The position numbers and the translations under genes are program-made. Under the pieces are notes generated by a model. That model was not told the origin of the DNA. It was given only the letters and a program-made list of their open reading frames with translations, and did not search any database. Below are positions 18,163 to 21,158 of a stretch of DNA of 21,158 bases, piece by piece (the stretch's first letter is position 1; each line of letters starts with the position of its first letter). The stretch spans positions 1 through 21,158 of the IMG/VR virus record IMGVR_UViG_3300042301_003057, one strand, 5' to 3'. The stretch comes from a virus.

Positions 18163-18827
18163 TATGCGCCTACGTACTCAACAATGAACCGGTTCGCGTA
18201 GATGGTGCCGTCAATGTTCGTGTTCGTGCCCTGATTGTGAGTTACACCGATAGCCAGAGTGTCGCCGGCCGTCAAGCTCAGGCCAGTGACGTTCAAAGTT
18301 TGACCCAGGGTTCCGCTGAAAGCGTTCGTAGATTGGTTGTAGTTTATGCCACCGTTGACGAGCAGACGCGTGATTCGGTAGCCAGTAGCGCCAGAGGCCA
18401 AAGTCCACGAAATGCCGGCAGTCACGTTGTAACGACCAGTCACCGGAACGGTAAGAACACCGCTCGCGTGAGTAAAACCGCCACGAAGGTTCACCGTGCT
18501 ATAGCCGGTCACCGTTCCAGTCGTACCGGTGGAGATAGATTGAGTGCTCGTCTGGATAAGTTCAGCGCGAGGTGGAGTGCCTAGAGGCTGTAGCACCCAG
18601 GCCGTGCCGTTGTATTGCCAGAACTGACCGGTGGACTGCTCCCAGACGGTCAGGCCGGCGAACAGGTCAGCGCCAGTCAACGAAGTGCGAACCGTGGAAC
18701 CGGTCAAAATCTTGACGCTTCCGTAGTTGTTCGCTACCCAGTTGCTCAGGGTGTTGATGTCGTTGACCGGGTTGAATGAATCCGTGGTCTGGACAATAGG
18801 TTGATTCTTAGCGCCGACTGTAGGCAT
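18162..18827 (-). CDS. Minor tail / fibre protein with C1q-like C-terminus
   Basis: A 221-residue protein. Its N-terminus (VQTTDSFNPVNDINTLSNWVANNYG) and middle (GLTVWEQSTGQFWQYNGTAWVL) are like phage fibre or adhesin attachment regions. The C-terminal ~125 residues (VNLRGGFTHASGVLTVPVTGRYNVTAGISW..., RLLVNGGINYNQ..., LSLTAGDTLAIGVTHNQ, FIVEYVGA) show the β-sandwich pattern of C1q/TNF-like trimer domains, used for receptor binding. It is the last tail gene before lysis and a candidate host-recognition protein. The ATG at 18827 has GGAG 7 bp upstream. Confidence 0.72.
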   Translation of the reverse strand: MPTVGAKNQPIVQTTDSFNPVNDINTLSNWVANNYGSVKILTGSTVRTSLTGADLFAGLTVWEQSTGQFWQYNGTAWVLQPLGTPPRAELIQTSTQSISTGTTGTVTGYSTVNLRGGFTHASGVLTVPVTGRYNVTAGISWTLASGATGYRITRLLVNGGINYNQSTNAFSGTLGQTLNVTGLSLTAGDTLAIGVTHNQGTNTNIDGTIYANRFIVEYVGA

Positions 18828-19559
18828 TTAGTTACTCCATCCGATTCTTAGTGTTCCAAAAGGTAGTGCGTTAGCGATAGTCGCGGTGTTCGTGTTCGTA
18901 GTGATACCGACACCGAACCCGTTCAAGTTTGACTGCAAGATAGAGTTCCAGGCAGTCGGCAGCGCGACCCATCCGGAGGAGTTGCGGGTCACCGGCGACC
19001 CAGAGAAACCGGCCACGCCGGTCGGCCTGGTAGCGCGGAGGTGGTAAGCCACGTTCAGCGGATACTCGCCGGAAGTCAACGGAGGCAGGTAAACCTCAAT
19101 GGACTGCACCGTCTTGCCGGCCAGGGACGAGAACGCGCCCGTTCCGTAGAACCACGCTCCACCGGTGGTAGCCGACTGAGTGAACACCGAGGTCGCGGTC
19201 GTAAACAGACCAGAGTTGTCGTCATAAGCGCCACGATTAGTCGGGCTGAAGTTGCTGTAGCCGTAACCGGCCGTAGACGGCTTAGGTACAGGCGGGTTAG
19301 AAATACCGCCCGTCCACGCGCCACTTGAAGTGCGAGACACAGTGTTCAGCGAACCAATAACGTACCCGGACTTGCCGAACACCTGGCAGACAACAGTCGA
19401 ACCGACCGCCACCGTAGACGAAACGGAATCCATCATGGGGAGCGTAAGTTGCTGCCCCTCAATAGCCACCGTCGCCAGATAGCCGTTGTAGTTCACGAGC
19501 ACGCCGGTCTTGACCTTAGGAGTGTCGTTCTTTACCGCTTTCGCTAGAACATTCGCCAT
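18828..19559 (-). CDS. Minor tail protein
   Basis: A 243-residue protein. The first ~75 residues (VKTGVLVNYNGYLATVAIEGQQLTLPMMDSVSSTVAVGSTVVCQVFGKSGYVIGSL) form an OB-like β-domain as in phage baseplate hub/spike proteins. After a Gly/Ser/Pro linker, the C-terminal half is rich in Thr, Ser and Gly with regular β-strands (TVQSIEVYLPPL..., YPLNVAYHLRATRP..., GTLRIGWSN), like adhesin or carbohydrate-binding domains. It probably contributes to the tail tip. The start ATG at 19559 is adjacent to the TAA of the previous tail gene. No exact family is claimed. Confidence 0.65.
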   Translation of the reverse strand: MANVLAKAVKNDTPKVKTGVLVNYNGYLATVAIEGQQLTLPMMDSVSSTVAVGSTVVCQVFGKSGYVIGSLNTVSRTSSGAWTGGISNPPVPKPSTAGYGYSNFSPTNRGAYDDNSGLFTTATSVFTQSATTGGAWFYGTGAFSSLAGKTVQSIEVYLPPLTSGEYPLNVAYHLRATRPTGVAGFSGSPVTRNSSGWVALPTAWNSILQSNLNGFGVGITTNTNTATIANALPFGTLRIGWSN

Positions 19560-20699
19560 TTACGCAATCCAGTTTCTAGGCATAGACAGAGTAACGTCCA
19601 TTTCGCCCTTGTCCTTGTAAGTAAAACCGACCACGCGACACGTCACCGGAGCGGGAGTGCCTTCCACAGTCAGGTTGCAATAGTCGCCCAACTCAAGAGC
19701 CGGGTTCGGCAGAGCACTAATCGGCACCGTCTGAGTGTTGCGCTGAGCAATCGTGGCAAGTTGAGCGTCTGCCCAGGCCTGGATACTTGCAACCGTGTTG
19801 AGCAAGTCAGTGTCGTAAAACACCGGCCTCGGGCCGAAACTCGAATAGAAGGACGTGGGACCATCAGCCTGGATGGCATAAGCGACCACGTTGACCTGCT
19901 GAGTGTTCTTGCCCCTGGCAACCACGATGTTGTAAACGCCGTCACGCGACAGGGTCTTTTTGTACTGAGTAACGTTGATGTTCCAGCCGAAAGTCGGTGC
20001 CGTGTTGCTCGCAGACTGCGCCGGGTTCAGTTGCCTAAGCGTCAACTTGCCGGCCGGCGTCATAACCGGCTCAGCGCCCAGAACGGCAGCCAGGCTCTTG
20101 ACCGCTTCCATTCTGTCCTCGCTGTAAGTCAACGTAGACGGAATAGTGATGTCGGAGTAGCCAACCCAGGACGGCGTTTCAGTGCCAACCACGTCAGAGA
20201 CAAGAAAGACAATCTCCGCCCAGGCCGTGCTCTGTGTCGGCGCGGTAGGAACAAGAAACTTGTAGTCCGCAACCTTCTGCATGAAGTCACGGCCGGTCAG
20301 AGTGATACGCGAACCGGCACGGCTAAGAACAGTCTCGCCAGTAGTTGTCGTGTACGACTTCCAGGCTTCCTCAACTTCCATGTCCCAAATGACGTACCAG
20401 CCCAGAGAAACGACTTCCTCAGCGTTGCCAATCCTGAAGCCGGCACGGACGTTCACGATAGAACCGAACGGCGTCAACGGTGAACCGATGCTTGTCGGGG
20501 TCAGTGCCCCGTCCACGTCAGCGACAACCAGACGCACAGAACCTTGAACGTCAGAGTCAGCGTCAAAAGTTACTGAGTTGCCACCGGCCTCAAGAGGTAG
20601 GGTCGCAATCAGGTTGTTGTCCTTCCAGAGGTCGGCATAAAACACCGGCTTCGTGGACGACTGAATCGCTGCCAGAAAGTTGCTAGTAACGGTCTGCAT
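19560..20699 (-). CDS. DUF5047-like minor tail protein
   Basis: A 379-residue protein. Its N-terminus (MQTVTSNFLAAIQSSTKPV) followed by LPLEAGGNSVTFDADSDVQGSVRLVVADVDG and GSIVNVRAGFRIGNAEEVVSLGWYVI fits the DUF5047 family of siphovirus tail proteins. The centre (TLTGRDFMQKVADYKFLVPTAP..., EDRMEAVKSLAAVLGAEPVMTPAGKLTLRQL) and the C-terminus (PNPALELGDYCNLTVEG..., YKDKGEMDVTLSMPRNWI) are like the hub domains of phage tail-tip proteins. It begins with TGATG overlap on the upstream stop and is in the tail-tip block. Confidence 0.72.
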   Translation of the reverse strand: MQTVTSNFLAAIQSSTKPVFYADLWKDNNLIATLPLEAGGNSVTFDADSDVQGSVRLVVADVDGALTPTSIGSPLTPFGSIVNVRAGFRIGNAEEVVSLGWYVIWDMEVEEAWKSYTTTTGETVLSRAGSRITLTGRDFMQKVADYKFLVPTAPTQSTAWAEIVFLVSDVVGTETPSWVGYSDITIPSTLTYSEDRMEAVKSLAAVLGAEPVMTPAGKLTLRQLNPAQSASNTAPTFGWNINVTQYKKTLSRDGVYNIVVARGKNTQQVNVVAYAIQADGPTSFYSSFGPRPVFYDTDLLNTVASIQAWADAQLATIAQRNTQTVPISALPNPALELGDYCNLTVEGTPAPVTCRVVGFTYKDKGEMDVTLSMPRNWIA

Positions 20700-21158
20700 C
20701 AGGCGGGAGGGTTCCTTACTGCGTTGATGTAAGTGCTAGAGCCATAGGCCGAGTTCGCTGCCGTGTAAGTCGCGTACTTGCTCTGCCAGTAGGCATACGA
20801 GTAAAACGTGACTATTACACTCGTGGACTGCGCCTCAGTTTCGTTGTAGACCACGCTCCAGCGGGTCAGAGGGCTAGTAGTACTCGTGTGCCAGTCCAGG
20901 GGCTCCTGGCTTGCCTCAAGCACGCCATACATAAGCCTCGGCAAGTTGCCCAGTGCACCCGGCACGCGGATAAGCACCGGCGCGGTCTGGAGCAGGTCAC
21001 GCATCTGGTCGCCACCGGCCGGCTTCGTGAGAACGTCAAAGTTCACGCTCTCAAGAGCACGCTCTCCATAGAACTGAAGAACCGGCCGTGACTTACCAAT
21101 CACGTTACTTCGATTATAGTCGTAACCGCGCGAAATAGAACCAAACGAACCTTGCCCG
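20699..21158 (-). CDS. Tail protein, 5' end outside window
   Basis: The frame is open from the right edge to the stop at 20699 (153 codons visible). A GTG at 21103 could begin it, but the codons before this read as good protein (GQGSFGSISRGYDYNRSN), so it is treated as the C-terminal end of a longer gene. The visible part (VLQFYGERALESVNFDVLTKPAGG..., RVPGALGNLPRLMYGVLEASQEPLDWHT..., WSVVYNETEAQSTSVIVTFYSYAYW) is β-rich and followed by the DUF5047-like gene, so it is most likely a minor tail protein of the tail tip. Confidence 0.65.
   Translation of the reverse strand, partial: GQGSFGSISRGYDYNRSNVIGKSRPVLQFYGERALESVNFDVLTKPAGGDQMRDLLQTAPVLIRVPGALGNLPRLMYGVLEASQEPLDWHTSTTSPLTRWSVVYNETEAQSTSVIVTFYSYAYWQSKYATYTAANSAYGSSTYINAVRNPPA

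Noticed and set aside
19761-20483. Plus-strand 240-codon frame opposite the tail gene
   Set aside because: A shadow of the DUF5047-like gene; no recognisable protein features.

Overview
The window looks like roughly the accessory, replication and lysis half of a temperate, tailed siphovirus-type phage (or prophage) of an actinobacterium. Support comes from a tyrosine integrase beside a helix-turn-helix regulator, a WhiB-like protein (an actinobacterial family), many GTG/TTG starts, moderately high G+C with abundant CCGGCC, and densely packed ATGA or TAATG-coupled genes. Most families are ones I know from actinobacteriophages; no database search was run. The exact host genus cannot be read from the sequence.

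Layout, right to left, which is the main direction of transcription. 21158-18162: minor tail genes (a partial tail protein, a DUF5047-like protein, a tail protein with an N-terminal hub-like domain, and a C1q-like fibre). 18162-16667: lysis cassette (XhlA-like membrane protein, LysM-only protein, CHAP-LysM endolysin, holin-like protein). 16606-16112: two small plus-strand genes. 15918-15296: two small minus-strand genes. 15219-13785: plus-strand integrase cassette ending in a strong bidirectional hairpin. 13784-13563: intergenic immunity/attachment region rich in inverted repeats. 13562-10263: minus-strand regulatory block (HTH protein, second HTH-like protein with a possible membrane anchor, metallophosphoesterase, sigma-like factor). 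10266-9943: a lone plus-strand whiB. 9800-5384: recombination and replication operon (YqaJ exonuclease, putative single-strand annealing protein, HNH, replication initiator, SSB, two-TM peptide, RusA). 5340-2306: Zn-ribbon protein, ParB-like, PAPS-reductase-like, IbrB-like ParB and GNAT genes. 2273-1: HNH protein and a run of small genes including a DUF2958 protein.

The most interesting content is of two kinds. First, the overlapping cassette of two ParB/Srx-fold proteins, an N-type ATP-pyrophosphatase (PAPS-reductase family) and a GNAT acyltransferase (2306-4849) resembles IbrA/IbrB-type modules. It is a candidate nucleic-acid or protein modification or regulatory system of unknown chemistry. 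Second, the intergenic regions share a structured regulatory vocabulary: a TAGAGTT-type -10 element, tandem RTAACGA boxes about 12 bp above the -35, GCAACNTGTCAC-like boxes, a GGCC inverted repeat in the leader (one 20-bp copy is identical in two leaders 14.3 kb apart on opposite strands), and two conserved start-associated sequences. Together these suggest a coordinated regulon within the phage, possibly controlled by its own HTH, WhiB or sigma-like proteins. All functional links are inferred from sequence reading only.
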